Source of the DNA: Sphingomonas kaistensis
GTDB taxonomy: Bacteria; Pseudomonadota; Alphaproteobacteria; Sphingomonadales; Sphingomonadaceae
Assembly: GCF_036884275.1 (NCBI RefSeq)
Contig: NZ_CP145607.1
Location: forward strand, 1,103,001-1,167,000
Length of the DNA stretch: 64,000 nt
Direction of reading: 5' to 3'
Part shown: positions 54,245 through 63,728 of the stretch, in pieces
How positions within the stretch are numbered: the first letter of the stretch is position 1
Layout: the number at the start of each line of letters is the position of its first letter
Translations under genes and position numbers: made by a program
Notes under the pieces: model-generated
Database searches by the model: none
What the model saw: only the letters and a program-made list of their open reading frames with translations
Told to the model about the DNA's origin: nothing

Positions 54245-55453
54245 TTACTCCCAGCCGCGCGCCAGGAAGCGCGTCGCAAAGGCACAGTGAAGCGCGACGC
54301 CGCGGCTCAGCCAGCTTTCTTCCAAGGTCATTTTCGGGTGATGCAGCGAGGGGCGGCTTTCGGGATCCTCATGACCTTCGGGCGCGACGCCGATAAACGC
54401 CATGCAGCCCGGCACCTTCTGGAGCACGTACGAGAAATCCTCGCCGCCCATCACCGGGCTCGGCATCTCTTCATAAGTGCCCTCGCCAAACAGATCGGTA
54501 GCGAGGGTTTCGACCATCGCCACCGCGCGCGGGTCGTTGCGGGTGGCGGGATAGCCTTGGTCGATGCGGACCTCGGCGGTGCAATCGTGGGTCGCGGCGA
54601 CGCCCTTCACGATTTGCTCGAAAGCGGCCCGGCCGGCCTCGCGGCGGGTGTCGGAGAGCGTGCGCAGCGTGCCTTTCAGCTCCACCACTTCGGGTACAAT
54701 GTTGTAGGCGGTTCCGGCGTGGATCTGGGTGATCGAGATGACTGCCGAATCGAAGAACGGCACCCGCCGGGCGATCCACTGCTGGAGCGCGCCGACCGCT
54801 TCGCAGGCGACGGGAATGGGATCGACCGCCTGATAGGGCATCGCCGCATGCCCGCCGCGGCCGCGGATGGTGGCGTTGAGCGCGTCGGTCGAGGCGAGCA
54901 GCGCACCTTCGCGGCTGGTGACCTGCCCGCCCTTCAGCGTCGGCCAGATGTGCAGCGCGAACGCGCCGTCGGGCGCGGGGTCGTCGAGCAGCCCGTCCTC
55001 GATCATGAAGCGGGCGCCGTGATGGCCTTCCTCGCCCGGCTGGAACATGAAGATCACCGTGCCTTCGAGGCTCGCCTGCTGCGCGCTCAGAATCCGTGCG
55101 GCCGCCGACAGCATCGCCGAATGGGTGTCGTGGCCGCAGGCGTGCATCTTGCCCTGGGTCTGTGACGCGAATTCCAGGCCGGTTTCCTCGTGGATCGGAA
55201 GCGCGTCCATGTCGCCGCGCAGCAGCACGGTGCGGCCGGGGCGCGCGCCGCGCAGGATCGCGACGAAGCCGCTGGTGCTTTTCGAGTCGCGGATTTCGAG
55301 CGGCAGCCCTTCGAGGCTCGCCTTCAGCTTGGCGCTGGTGCGGGTGCAATGCAGCCCGAGCTCGGGATCGGCATGGATTGCGCGCCGAAGCGCGATCATG
55401 GCCTCATATTCGGCTTCGGCCGCGGCGTGAAAATCGGTGTTGACGAGGGTCAT
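54245..55453 (-). CDS. M20D amidohydrolase (hippurate hydrolase/IAA-amino-acid hydrolase-like)
   Basis: A 402-residue cytoplasmic zinc amidohydrolase of the M20D group, which deacylates N-acylated amino acids. Metal ligands and catalytic residues include C and H in MHACGHDTHSAM, EE in MFQPGEEGHHGA and a His near the C-terminus (SRPSLHHP), with LRGDMDALPI upstream. No signal peptide. The ATG is the one before TLVNTDFHAAAEAEYEAM. It is the first gene of the operon with the OPT transporter, queF and sseA. Confidence 0.9.
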   Translation of the reverse strand: MTLVNTDFHAAAEAEYEAMIALRRAIHADPELGLHCTRTSAKLKASLEGLPLEIRDSKSTSGFVAILRGARPGRTVLLRGDMDALPIHEETGLEFASQTQGKMHACGHDTHSAMLSAAARILSAQQASLEGTVIFMFQPGEEGHHGARFMIEDGLLDDPAPDGAFALHIWPTLKGGQVTSREGALLASTDALNATIRGRGGHAAMPYQAVDPIPVACEAVGALQQWIARRVPFFDSAVISITQIHAGTAYNIVPEVVELKGTLRTLSDTRREAGRAAFEQIVKGVAATHDCTAEVRIDQGYPATRNDPRAVAMVETLATDLFGEGTYEEMPSPVMGGEDFSYVLQKVPGCMAFIGVAPEGHEDPESRPSLHHPKMTLEESWLSRGVALHCAFATRFLARGWE

Positions 55454-55552
55454 GGCTCGGGGATGCGACGGTTTGGATTGAGAGGCAAGCTTGCCCTTAT
55501 CCCGCGCGCTGCCTAGCACGTGCCGACCCCACCCCGACCCCAAGGGACTTCC

Positions 55553-57736
55553 ATGCGCAAGAGCCTGATCCTGATGACGCTTCCGATCGCCGCCTGCTCC
55601 ACCACCCCGCCTGTCGACCCGATCCCAGCCCCCCCGGCGGTCGAAGCTTTGGTGGCGCCGGAGACGACCCCCGCCGCCGCGACGGCGCTTGCCTATCCGG
55701 CGACCCAGCGTGGCAATGTGGTCGAAAACCAGTTCGGAGTGGCCGTCGCCGATCCCTATCGCTGGCTCGAGAACGACGTGCGCAAGGACCCGGCGGTTGC
55801 CGCCTGGGTCGCCGAACAGAACAAGGTCACCGACGCATTTCTCGACACGCTGCCGGGCCGCGACATCCTCAAGAAGCGAATGACCGAGCTCTACAATTAC
55901 GAGCGCGTCGGCGTGCCCGTGAAGAAGGGCAGCCGCTATTTCTACGCCCGCAACACCGGTCTCCAGAACCAGTCGCCGCTGTATGTGCGCGACAGCGTCA
56001 ATGGCCCTGAGCGGCTGCTGATCGATCCCAATACCTTCAGCGCCGACGGCGCCACCGCGCTCGCCGAATGGGTGCCGAGCGAGGATGGCCGCTACCTGCT
56101 TTATGCGATTCAGGACGGCGGTTCCGACTGGCGCACCCTGAAGGTCCTCGACGTCAACACCGGCAAGGTTGTGGGCGACGAGATCAAGTGGGTGAAGTTC
56201 TCGGGCCTGTCGTGGTCTAAGGACAATCGCGGCTTCTTCTATTCGCGTTTCCCCGAAAGCAGCGGTGGCCAGGACTTCCAGTCGCTCAACAAGAACCAGG
56301 CGGTTTACTACCATCGCCTCGGCACCGCGCAGAGCGCCGACCGGCTGATGTTCGACCGCCCCGACAAGCCCGAACTCAGCAACACCGCGACCGTCAGCGA
56401 CGATGGTTCAACGCTGGTGGTGACCTCGTCGAGCGGCACCGACGAGCGCTATGAAGTGACGTTGGTGGACTGGCAAAAGGCCAAGCCGACCCGCCGCGTG
56501 CTGATTCCGGGCTTCACCCACGATTACAGCTACATCGGCAATCGCGGGTCGACCTATTATTTCCAGACCAATGACGGCGCGCCGCGCCTCAAGGTGGTGG
56601 CGATCGACGTCAACGCCGCGCGCCCCAATAGCCGCACGATCGTGCCCGAGCAGGCCGAAACGCTGAGCGGGTCGAGCCTGGTCGGCGGCAAGCTCGTCAC
56701 TTCCTATCTCAAAGACGCCGCGACCGAGGTCCGCGTGCACAGCCTGACAGGCGCGCGCGAGCGGGTGATCGAGCTTCCGGGTCTCGGCACCGCGGGCGGT
56801 TTCTCGGGCGATCTCGACGATCCCGAGACTTTCTTCGCCTTCACCAGCTTCAACCGCCCGTCGACCATCTATCGCTACGACGTGCGCTCGAACGCCAGCA
56901 CCGCCTGGTTCGAGCCGAAGCTTCTGTTCAACCCCGACGACTTCACCGTCGAACAGCGCTTCTTCGCGTCCAAGGACGGCACCCGCGTGCCGATGTTTAT
57001 CGTGCGCAAGAAGGGCATGAGCGGCCCGGCGCCGACCTTGCTCTACGCTTATGGCGGCTTCAACGTCTCGCTGACGCCGAGCTTCTCGGCGACGCGCCTC
57101 GCGTGGCTCGAGCAGGGCGGAGCCTACGTCCTCGCCAACATTCGCGGCGGCGGCGAATATGGCAAGGCGTGGCATGATGCCGGCCGCCTCGCCAACAAGC
57201 AGAATGTGTTCGACGATTTCATCGGCGCCGGTGAGGCCCTCATCGCGCAGGGCGTGACGCCCAAGGGTGGTCTGGCGGTGCAGGGCGGCTCCAATGGCGG
57301 CCTGCTGATCGGCGCGGTGGTCAACCAGCGTCCCGACCTGTTCGCCGCGGCCAATCCGGCGGTTGGCGTGATGGACATGCTGCGCTTCGACCGTTTCACC
57401 GCCGGGCGCTACTGGGTCGACGATTACGGCTATCCCAACAAGGAAGCTGATTTCCGCACCCTGCTGGCCTATTCGCCCTACCACAACGTCAAGGCGAACG
57501 TCGCTTACCCGGCGATCCTGGTCACCACCGCCGACACCGACGACCGCGTGGTGCCGGGGCACAGCTTCAAATATGTCGCCGCGCTCCAGCACGCGCACCC
57601 GACCGGCGCGCCCCAGCTGATCCGGATCGAGACCCGCGCGGGTCACGGCTCGGGCAAGCCGACCGACAAGATCATCGAGGAAGCGAGTGACGTGACCGCG
57701 TTCATGGCCCGCTTCACCGGTCTCGCAATCAAGTAA
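55553..57736 (+). CDS. Prolyl oligopeptidase (S9A), lipoprotein form
   Basis: A 727-residue serine peptidase. A lipobox-like LPIAACS follows a short signal. The seven-bladed propeller (about 60-450) precedes the alpha/beta hydrolase domain with catalytic S580 (QGGSNGGLL), D664 (DTDDRVVPGH) and H698 (AGHGSGKPT). It cleaves short peptides after proline. It is divergent from the M20D/OPT operon and, with the neighbouring peptidases, fits periplasmic peptide use. Exported forms of this enzyme are common in sphingomonads. Confidence 0.95.
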   Translation: MRKSLILMTLPIAACSTTPPVDPIPAPPAVEALVAPETTPAAATALAYPATQRGNVVENQFGVAVADPYRWLENDVRKDPAVAAWVAEQNKVTDAFLDTLPGRDILKKRMTELYNYERVGVPVKKGSRYFYARNTGLQNQSPLYVRDSVNGPERLLIDPNTFSADGATALAEWVPSEDGRYLLYAIQDGGSDWRTLKVLDVNTGKVVGDEIKWVKFSGLSWSKDNRGFFYSRFPESSGGQDFQSLNKNQAVYYHRLGTAQSADRLMFDRPDKPELSNTATVSDDGSTLVVTSSSGTDERYEVTLVDWQKAKPTRRVLIPGFTHDYSYIGNRGSTYYFQTNDGAPRLKVVAIDVNAARPNSRTIVPEQAETLSGSSLVGGKLVTSYLKDAATEVRVHSLTGARERVIELPGLGTAGGFSGDLDDPETFFAFTSFNRPSTIYRYDVRSNASTAWFEPKLLFNPDDFTVEQRFFASKDGTRVPMFIVRKKGMSGPAPTLLYAYGGFNVSLTPSFSATRLAWLEQGGAYVLANIRGGGEYGKAWHDAGRLANKQNVFDDFIGAGEALIAQGVTPKGGLAVQGGSNGGLLIGAVVNQRPDLFAAANPAVGVMDMLRFDRFTAGRYWVDDYGYPNKEADFRTLLAYSPYHNVKANVAYPAILVTTADTDDRVVPGHSFKYVAALQHAHPTGAPQLIRIETRAGHGSGKPTDKIIEEASDVTAFMARFTGLAIK

Positions 57737-57749
57737 GCCCAAACGACAG

Positions 57750-57782
57750 GCAGCCTCCCCGACATGTTGCCGGGGAGGCTGC
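57750..57782 (+). terminator. Hairpin after the prolyl oligopeptidase gene
   Basis: GCAGCCTCCCC and GGGGAGGCTGC form an 11-base perfect stem around an 11-base loop, without a T-tract. It lies between the convergent peptidase and L,D-transpeptidase genes and may act as terminator in both directions. Confidence 0.55.
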
Positions 57783-57843
57783 ACTGCCATCAACACTGGA
57801 AGGCCGGCGAGGAAAAGGGGAAAACCCCGCCAGCCTGCCTTGC

Positions 57844-58398
57844 TTAGGCGATCACCACGCGGTCACCGACCGAGGTCATCGCGAACAGCTTGGCCGCAAA
57901 GGCGGCCGGCAGGCGGACGCAGCCGTGGCTTGCCGGACGGCCGGGGATCATGCCGGCGTGCAGCGCGATGCCCCACTGGTCGAGACGCTGCATGTAGGGC
58001 ATCGGCGCGTTGTCGTATTTGCGGCTGTGATGCATCCGCTTCTTCTCGAGGATCGGGAAGATGCCCGGGGGGGTGTCCTTGCCCGGCTTGCCGCTCGAAA
58101 TGGTCGAGACACCGATCAGTTCACCGGCGCGATAGACATAGGCATGCTGGTCTTCGAGGCTGACGACCACCTCGATCTCGCCATCGGTGGGCGCGTTGGC
58201 GGCCCACCAATAGCCGCCGGGCTTCAAATTCTTGTCGACGGCCTCTTCGGCATGATCGCGCGCGGCGGCGACGGCCGAAGATGCCGCCATGATCGCCGCG
58301 GGGCTTTCGTCCGGTCCGAGCGAGGAGGAGGATGCGGCGGCGCAAGGGGTCGCCACCGCGACGGCAATGGCTGCCGCCAAGGTTGCAAAGCGTTTCAT
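57844..58398 (-). CDS. L,D-transpeptidase (YkuD domain)
   Basis: A 184-residue secreted enzyme that forms 3-3 cross-links or attaches proteins in peptidoglycan. A signal peptide (ATLAAAIAVAVATPCAA) is followed by LKPGGYWWAAN, VVVSLEDQHAYVYR and the catalytic motif with H147 (IALHAG) and S157-H158-G159-C160-V-R. The catalytic cysteine is C160. A second protein with the same LKPGxYxWAA phrase starts at 63729. The gene converges on the peptidase gene and diverges from a Gly/Tyr-rich secreted protein. Confidence 0.92.
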   Translation of the reverse strand: MKRFATLAAAIAVAVATPCAAASSSSLGPDESPAAIMAASSAVAAARDHAEEAVDKNLKPGGYWWAANAPTDGEIEVVVSLEDQHAYVYRAGELIGVSTISSGKPGKDTPPGIFPILEKKRMHHSRKYDNAPMPYMQRLDQWGIALHAGMIPGRPASHGCVRLPAAFAAKLFAMTSVGDRVVIA

Positions 58399-58510
58399 TT
58401 TTCGTGACTCCGTTTGATCCTGAAAACCCGCTGCACCAAGGTCAGGTTCCGAACATTCACAGCGGCGAAACGAAGTTTTTTGCTTTGTCAATTAGGCCAG
58501 CAAAAAAAGA

Positions 58511-58552
58511 GCACCGCAAGATTTGGCTTTATTCAGCCAATTCCGGTGCCCG
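58511..58552. other. Two-part hairpin in the spacer between the transpeptidase and Gly/Tyr-rich protein genes
   Basis: GCACCG pairs with CGGTGC outside and TTGGCT with AGCCAA inside, around TTATTC, giving a 42-base interrupted stem. The spacer as a whole (58399-58668) is AT-richer than the flanks and must hold two divergent promoters. The role of the hairpin is unknown. Confidence 0.4.
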
Positions 58553-58668
58553 CCGTTAAGAAAAGTGAACCGCGGCAAACGTCCCATTCAGAGATGATGC
58601 AGCGCGAATCCTCCATAAGCGTTGCAACGAGCGAAGAACCGCTTGAAAAAGAAGAGGAGGCAGTGGCC

Positions 58669-59262
58669 ATGAAGGCTGTTTCAAAAATCCTGACGGGTGC
58701 GGCCGCGGTTGCGGCGATCTCGATCGGTGCGGCGGCCCCGGCCGCGGCGCAATATTATCCGGGTTATGGCGGCTACGGCGGCGGCGGGCTTGGTGACGTG
58801 ATCACCGGCGCGGTGCTCAATTCGATCCTGCGTGGCGGCAATCCCTATGGCGGTAACGCTTATTACGGTCGCGGGGACTATGACCTCGAACGGGCTGCCG
58901 TTCAGCAATGTGCCGTCGCGGCCGAACAACGCATCAATCAGCGTTATGCCGGCGGCTACGGCTACAACCAGTATGGTGGCTATAACCAGGGCTACGGCTA
59001 TGCCGGAGCGGGCGCCTACCGCGTCGCCCAGATCGATCGCGTAAACCGCACCCGCAACGGCAACATGCGCGTCTATGGCCTGGCGACCAATGCCGCTTAT
59101 CAGGGCAATTACGGCCAGCCCTATTATGGCGGCTATAACCAGCCCTACGGCGGCTACGATCAGCGCTATGGCGGCTACAATCAGGCTCGCGGCAATTTCC
59201 GCTTCGATTGCAAGTTCGAACGCAACGGTCGCATTTCCGACCTCAAGATCAATCGCGCCTAA
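58669..59262 (+). CDS. Secreted Gly/Tyr-rich protein
   Basis: A 197-residue secreted protein. The signal region is [23 protein letters not shown]. Gly/Tyr-rich segments surround a charged helical part ([20 protein letters not shown], then [23 protein letters not shown]) and a C-terminal strand [20 protein letters not shown]. Short repeats of the type GGYNQ and YGGY recur in the C-terminal half. The two cysteines (QQCAV and FDCKF) could pair. AGGAGG lies eight bases before the ATG. The family is familiar from sphingomonads but unnamed. Confidence 0.7.
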   Translation: MKAVSKILTGAAAVAAISIGAAAPAAAQYYPGYGGYGGGGLGDVITGAVLNSILRGGNPYGGNAYYGRGDYDLERAAVQQCAVAAEQRINQRYAGGYGYNQYGGYNQGYGYAGAGAYRVAQIDRVNRTRNGNMRVYGLATNAAYQGNYGQPYYGGYNQPYGGYDQRYGGYNQARGNFRFDCKFERNGRISDLKINRA

Positions 59263-59292
59263 CCGCTAAGGCGGTCCGCCGCGGTGGACAGG

Positions 59293-59326
59293 AAGGCGCC
59301 GGAGCCATAGGGCTTCGGCGCCTTTT
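59293..59326 (+). terminator. Rho-independent terminator between the Gly/Tyr-rich protein gene and guaA
   Basis: AAGGCGCCGGAGCC and GGCTTCGGCGCCTT pair around a short ATAG loop (one G-U pair) and are followed by TTTTC. Confidence 0.85.
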
Positions 59327-59357
59327 CTTGTGTCCGCAAACGGAGCCCCGCCGCCTC

Positions 59358-60938
59358 ATGCAACCGGCCGAAACCCTGCTGCCCCTCGCCGGAGGCGAGT
59401 CAATTCTCATCGTCGATTTCGGCAGCCAGGTGACCCAACTCATCGCCCGCCGCATCCGCGAGGCGGGGGTCTATTGCGAGATCGCCCCGTTCAACGCGGC
59501 CGAGGAAGCGTTCGAGCGGCTGGCGCCCAAGGGCATCATCTTCTCGGGCGGACCGTCGTCGGTGACGTGGGAAAATTCCCCTCGCGCGCCGCAGGTGCTG
59601 TTCGACAGCGGGCTGCCGCTGCTCGGCATTTGCTACGGCCAGCAGACGCTGCACCAGCAGCTTGGCGGCAAGGTCGTCACCTCCGACCAGAAGGAATTCG
59701 GCCGCGCCTTTATCGAGGTGGTGGCACCCTCAGCGCTGTTCGACGGCCTGTGGCAGGTCGGTGAGCGGCATCAGGTGTGGATGAGTCACGGCGACCGGGT
59801 CGAAAGCCTGGCGCCCGGCTTTTCGGTCGTCGCCGCGTCCGAAGGCGCACCCTTCGCCATTGCCACCGACGAAGAGCGCCGCCGCTACAGCCTGATGTTC
59901 CACCCGGAGGTGGTCCACACCCCCGACGGCGGCAAGCTGCTGGCCAACTTCGCGCGGCATATCTGCGGCTGTTCGGGTGAATGGTCGATGGCCGCCTATC
60001 GCGACCAGAAGATCGCCGATATCCGCGCGCAGGTGGGTGACGGCCGGGTGATCTGCGGCCTGTCGGGCGGGGTCGACAGCGCGGTCGCCGCGGTGCTGAT
60101 CCACGAAGCGATCGGCGAGCAATTGACCTGCGTCTTCGTCGACCACGGCCTGATGCGCTCGCAGGAAGCCGACCAGGTCGTCTCGCTCTTCCGCGGTCAT
60201 TACAACATCCCGCTGGTCCACGTCCGCGCTGAAGAACTATTCCTGTCGGGCCTCGCCGGGGTCAGCGATCCCGAGGCCAAGCGCAAGTTCATCGGCAAGA
60301 CCTTCATCGAGGTGTTCGAAGCCGAGGCGAAGAAAATCGGCGGCGCGGATTTCCTCGCCCAAGGGACGCTTTACCCCGACGTCATCGAAAGCGTCAGTTT
60401 CACCGGCGGCCCGTCGGTGACGATCAAGAGCCACCACAATGTCGGGGGCCTGCCCGAGCGGATGAACATGCAGCTGGTCGAGCCGCTGCGCGAACTGTTC
60501 AAGGACGAGGTGCGCGAACTGGGCGTCGAGCTCGGCCTGCCGCCGGCCTTCGTCGGGCGCCATCCCTTCCCGGGGCCGGGTCTCGCGATCCGTATTCCGG
60601 GTGAGGTCAGCAAGGAGAAATGCGACATCCTTCGCAAGGCGGACCTCATCTACCTCGAGGAAATCCGCAACGCCGGGCTGTACGATGCGATCTGGCAGGC
60701 GTTCGCGGTGCTGCTGCCGGTCCGTACCGTCGGCGTGATGGGCGACGCGCGGACCTATGATTACGTCTGCGCGCTGCGGGCGGTGACCAGCGTCGATGGC
60801 ATGACCGCCGACGTCTATCCGTTCACGTCCGACTTCTTGAGCCGGGTCGCGACCCGCATCGTCAATGAAGTGCAGGGGATTAACCGGGTGGTCTACGACT
60901 ATACGTCGAAGCCGCCCGGCACGATCGAGTGGGAGTAA
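59358..60938 (+). CDS. guaA: GMP synthase (glutamine-hydrolysing)
   Basis: A 526-residue enzyme that converts XMP to GMP. The N-terminal class I glutaminase has C92 (LGICYGQQ) with the later H/E pair ([12 protein letters not shown]), and the ATP pyrophosphatase domain has the P-loop SGGVDS at 236-241. The C-terminal dimerisation part ends [18 protein letters not shown], the invariant end of the family. The ATG before QPAETLLPL was preferred; longer frames run into the terminator. Confidence 0.97.
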   Translation: MQPAETLLPLAGGESILIVDFGSQVTQLIARRIREAGVYCEIAPFNAAEEAFERLAPKGIIFSGGPSSVTWENSPRAPQVLFDSGLPLLGICYGQQTLHQQLGGKVVTSDQKEFGRAFIEVVAPSALFDGLWQVGERHQVWMSHGDRVESLAPGFSVVAASEGAPFAIATDEERRRYSLMFHPEVVHTPDGGKLLANFARHICGCSGEWSMAAYRDQKIADIRAQVGDGRVICGLSGGVDSAVAAVLIHEAIGEQLTCVFVDHGLMRSQEADQVVSLFRGHYNIPLVHVRAEELFLSGLAGVSDPEAKRKFIGKTFIEVFEAEAKKIGGADFLAQGTLYPDVIESVSFTGGPSVTIKSHHNVGGLPERMNMQLVEPLRELFKDEVRELGVELGLPPAFVGRHPFPGPGLAIRIPGEVSKEKCDILRKADLIYLEEIRNAGLYDAIWQAFAVLLPVRTVGVMGDARTYDYVCALRAVTSVDGMTADVYPFTSDFLSRVATRIVNEVQGINRVVYDYTSKPPGTIEWE

Positions 60939-60983
60939 GCGGACCCGCCGGCGCGCGGGGGGAGCTATAGCCGGCGGGCCCGC
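60939..60983. terminator. Long hairpin between guaA and the PEP-CTERM gene
   Basis: GCGGACCCGCCGGC and GCCGGCGGGCCCGC form a 14-base stem with one mismatch around a 17-base loop. It has no T-tract. It lies between convergent genes and probably ends transcription from either side. Confidence 0.6.
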
Positions 60984-60994
60984 TCGTCGGCAGC

Positions 60995-61903
60995 TCAGGC
61001 GAGGCGGGCTATCCTGGCCGTTGCCGAACGACGACGGCGCAGGGTCGCTCCGACTGCGCCAAAACCGAGTAGCATCAGCGCCCAGGTGCCGGGCTCGGGC
61101 ACCGCGGCAACCGGGGCCACCGACAGGCCGATCAGGCTGCCGGCACCGATGGTGCCGATCCGCGTCGCCGCGCCGGTGTTCAGATTGACGCTGAAGAAGC
61201 CGTCATTGAGATTGAAAAAACCGGCGTTGGTGGCGCCCGAAATGTCGAACCCGACGAGATCGGCATTGGTGAACGTCACGCCGAGCGGGCCGAACAGGCC
61301 GCCCCCGGTATTGGTGTTGACGTAGGTCCCGGCATTGGCGTCGGTCGCCCGCACCAGCGCGTCGGTAAAGGCATCGAGGCCGTACAGGGCCGTGGTGGTC
61401 GTTCCGGCGAAGCTGTTGGTATAAGCCGATCCGACCAGATCGATGTTGCTGGTCCCGTTCAGGGTGATCGCGCCGTCCACGATCACGCCCGGGGGCGAGG
61501 TGTTCGGGTTGACGCGCAGGTTCTGGTTGGTGTCGGTCGTGATGCGCAGCCGGTCGACGGTGGGGTTGAAGTCGAAGCCGGTCGAGCTGCCCTGCACCGA
61601 AGTGGAAAGCGCCCCGAGATCGGCCGCCTGATAGGCGTTGCCGGTCATGGTCAGGCGATACAGGTTGCCGTTGGTGCCGAGCGCATAAAGCTGGCCGTCG
61701 GCCGGGCGGAAATCGATTCCCTTGAGGGCGACGTTGCCGGAGATGCCGGTAATCGGGCTGCTCGACAGGATGGTGCCGGGGCTGCTCGAATCAAAAGTGA
61801 CGATGCGTGTCGAGGTCAGGCCGTACACCGTTTCTGCGGCTGCTGGACTGGCGGCAAGAAACGTAGCGGCGATAAGCAAGGGGGCGGCTAGACGGCTTCG
61901 CAT
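60995..61903 (-). CDS. DUF4394 protein with PEP-CTERM sorting signal
   Basis: A 302-residue secreted protein. The signal peptide (AAPLLIAATFLAASPAAA) is followed by a beta-propeller-like DUF4394 domain (GLTSTRIVTFDSSSPGT, then FDFNPTVDRLRITTDTNQNLRVN). The C-terminus is VPEPGTWALMLLGFGAVGA followed by RRRR, a PEP-CTERM sorting signal of the PEPxxWA form used by sphingomonads. Exosortase-type sorting would place it at or beyond the outer membrane. AGGAGGA precedes the ATG. The exosortase itself is not in the window. Confidence 0.88.
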   Translation of the reverse strand: MRSRLAAPLLIAATFLAASPAAAETVYGLTSTRIVTFDSSSPGTILSSSPITGISGNVALKGIDFRPADGQLYALGTNGNLYRLTMTGNAYQAADLGALSTSVQGSSTGFDFNPTVDRLRITTDTNQNLRVNPNTSPPGVIVDGAITLNGTSNIDLVGSAYTNSFAGTTTTALYGLDAFTDALVRATDANAGTYVNTNTGGGLFGPLGVTFTNADLVGFDISGATNAGFFNLNDGFFSVNLNTGAATRIGTIGAGSLIGLSVAPVAAVPEPGTWALMLLGFGAVGATLRRRRSATARIARLA

Positions 61904-62076
61904 GGAATATCCTCCTGAGGGGGCAGGCAAGGGGGAGGGACGCAAACTCGGCCGACCAGCATGGTTAACCGAAATTTACTACGTGGCGGTAGCGGCGTCG
62001 GATGCAGCGGCCGCGCAAATAGTTCGCCAAAGTGATCGCCACTAGCGCCGGGCTGAGGGGCGACTAGGTTGAGCCC

Positions 62077-63663
62077 ATGGATACTATCGGCGGCGATCTT
62101 GACACCATGGCCCCGCGGCCCTTCGCGGACGATCAGATGGCGGCGATCCGCGCCATCGCCTCGGCCTGTCACTATCGGGCGGGCGACATCGTGCTGGAGG
62201 CAGGAGCGCCGCAGGATCGCTTCGTCTTGGTCGAAGAAGGCGAGATCGAGGTTGCCGACCCGGTCACCGGCGAGCGGATGCACGATTCGACCCTTCGCCC
62301 GGGCCAGTTCATGGGCGAGCTCGCTTTTTTGAACGGCGGGCCGATGACGCTGTCGATGCGCGCGGCCGTGGATACCAAGACTATCGAGGTGCCGCGCGCC
62401 GCGATGCTACGGCTGATGAGCGACGTGCCGGAGATCGGCGATCACATCCTTACCGTCTTCGCCGCCCGCCGCCGCCGCATCTTCGAATCGGGCGACAGCA
62501 GCATTGTCGTCACCGGTGCCGAACGCGACCCGGCGGTGGCGCGGGTCGCGAGCTTCCTCAACCGCAATCGGCTGCCGTTCCACGAGGAAGCCGAGGGCGC
62601 TCCCGGCGTCAGTATCAACGGCGTCGCGGTGCCCGATCCGACCCCGCGTCACATTGCCGGCCATTTCGGCCTGGACCTCAAGGCCCGGCCCGCCGAAGCG
62701 CTCGACCTGATCATCGTCGGGGCCGGGCCGGCGGGGGTGGCCGCCGCGGTCTATGCCGGCTCCGAGGGCCTGCGCGCCCTGGTGGTTGAGGACAATGCGA
62801 TCGGCGGGCAGGCCGGGACCAGCAGCCGGATCGAGAATTACATGGGCTTTCCGACCGGCATTTCGGGCGCCGACCTTGTATTTCGGGGGCAGGTGCAGGC
62901 GATGAAGTTCGGCACCTGCTTTGCCATGCCCCGCCGGGTCGAGGGGCTCACCCGCCGCGACGACGGTTTCTGCGTCACGCTCGACGATGGCGAACAACTG
63001 TGCACCCGCGCGGTGCTGGTCGCGACCGGGGTGCAATATCGCCGCCTGCCGATCGACCGGCTCGAGGCGTTCGAGGGTGCCGGCATCTATTATGCCGCGA
63101 CCGAGATGGAAGCGCGCTTCTGCCACAATACCGAGGCGATCGTGGTCGGCGGCGGCAACAGCGCGGGGCAGGCCGCCATGTATCTCTCCCGTGTCGCGCG
63201 GAAGGTCCACGTGCTGGTGCGCGGGGAGGGGCTGGCCGAAACGATGAGCGCCTATCTGCGCGAGCGGCTGGAAGCCGACCCCAGGATCGTGATCCACACC
63301 GGAAGCCAGCTTTGCGGCCTCGACGGCGGCGACCATCTCGAGCAAGTGACGGTGCGTGGTCCCGAGGGCGAATGGTCGGTCGGCTGCCGCGCCCTGTTCA
63401 TCATGATCGGCGCCGCGCCCAATACCGACTGGCTATCGGGTCTGGTCGAACTTGATCGCGCGGGCTTTGTCCGGACCGGGCGTGAGGTCGGGGGCGCAAG
63501 CAGCTTTGCCACTTCCTGCCCTGGGGTGTTTGCGGTAGGCGATGTCCGCTCGGGCTCGGTCAAAAGGGTGGCGTCGAGCGTCGGCGAAGGGTCGGTGGTC
63601 GTCAGTGCGATCTGGAGTCACGTCAACGCGCCGCCCGCGCCAACCACAGGGATTGGCGGCTAA
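62077..63663 (+). CDS. cNMP-binding / thioredoxin reductase-like flavoprotein
   Basis: A 528-residue fusion. Residues about 15-130 are a cyclic nucleotide-binding-type domain (GDIVLEAGAPQDRFVLVEEGEIEV, GQFMGELAFLNG). About 144-205 resemble a thioredoxin-fold domain without its cysteines. From 211 the thioredoxin-reductase-type part has the FAD motif G215-A-G-P-A-G and an NADPH motif VVGGGNSAGQAA (about 356-367). The redox CxxC of TrxR is absent: where CATC is expected the sequence is AATEMEARFC. It is therefore probably not a thioredoxin reductase, but a flavin oxidoreductase that may be regulated by a nucleotide. No other homologous gene is nearby. Confidence 0.85.
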   Translation: MDTIGGDLDTMAPRPFADDQMAAIRAIASACHYRAGDIVLEAGAPQDRFVLVEEGEIEVADPVTGERMHDSTLRPGQFMGELAFLNGGPMTLSMRAAVDTKTIEVPRAAMLRLMSDVPEIGDHILTVFAARRRRIFESGDSSIVVTGAERDPAVARVASFLNRNRLPFHEEAEGAPGVSINGVAVPDPTPRHIAGHFGLDLKARPAEALDLIIVGAGPAGVAAAVYAGSEGLRALVVEDNAIGGQAGTSSRIENYMGFPTGISGADLVFRGQVQAMKFGTCFAMPRRVEGLTRRDDGFCVTLDDGEQLCTRAVLVATGVQYRRLPIDRLEAFEGAGIYYAATEMEARFCHNTEAIVVGGGNSAGQAAMYLSRVARKVHVLVRGEGLAETMSAYLRERLEADPRIVIHTGSQLCGLDGGDHLEQVTVRGPEGEWSVGCRALFIMIGAAPNTDWLSGLVELDRAGFVRTGREVGGASSFATSCPGVFAVGDVRSGSVKRVASSVGEGSVVVSAIWSHVNAPPAPTTGIGG

Positions 63664-63728
63664 TCCCTTTTAAACAGCCGTTTACCGGCGACTTGACGGC
63701 GCGCCGACGCTCGGGAAGGCAAGGTCTT

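Noticed and set aside
61965..61979. TTAA-N7-TTAC in the spacer between the PEP-CTERM gene and the cNMP-flavoprotein gene as a second CtrA box
   Set aside because: One half site is imperfect and it stands alone; chance is likely without conservation data.
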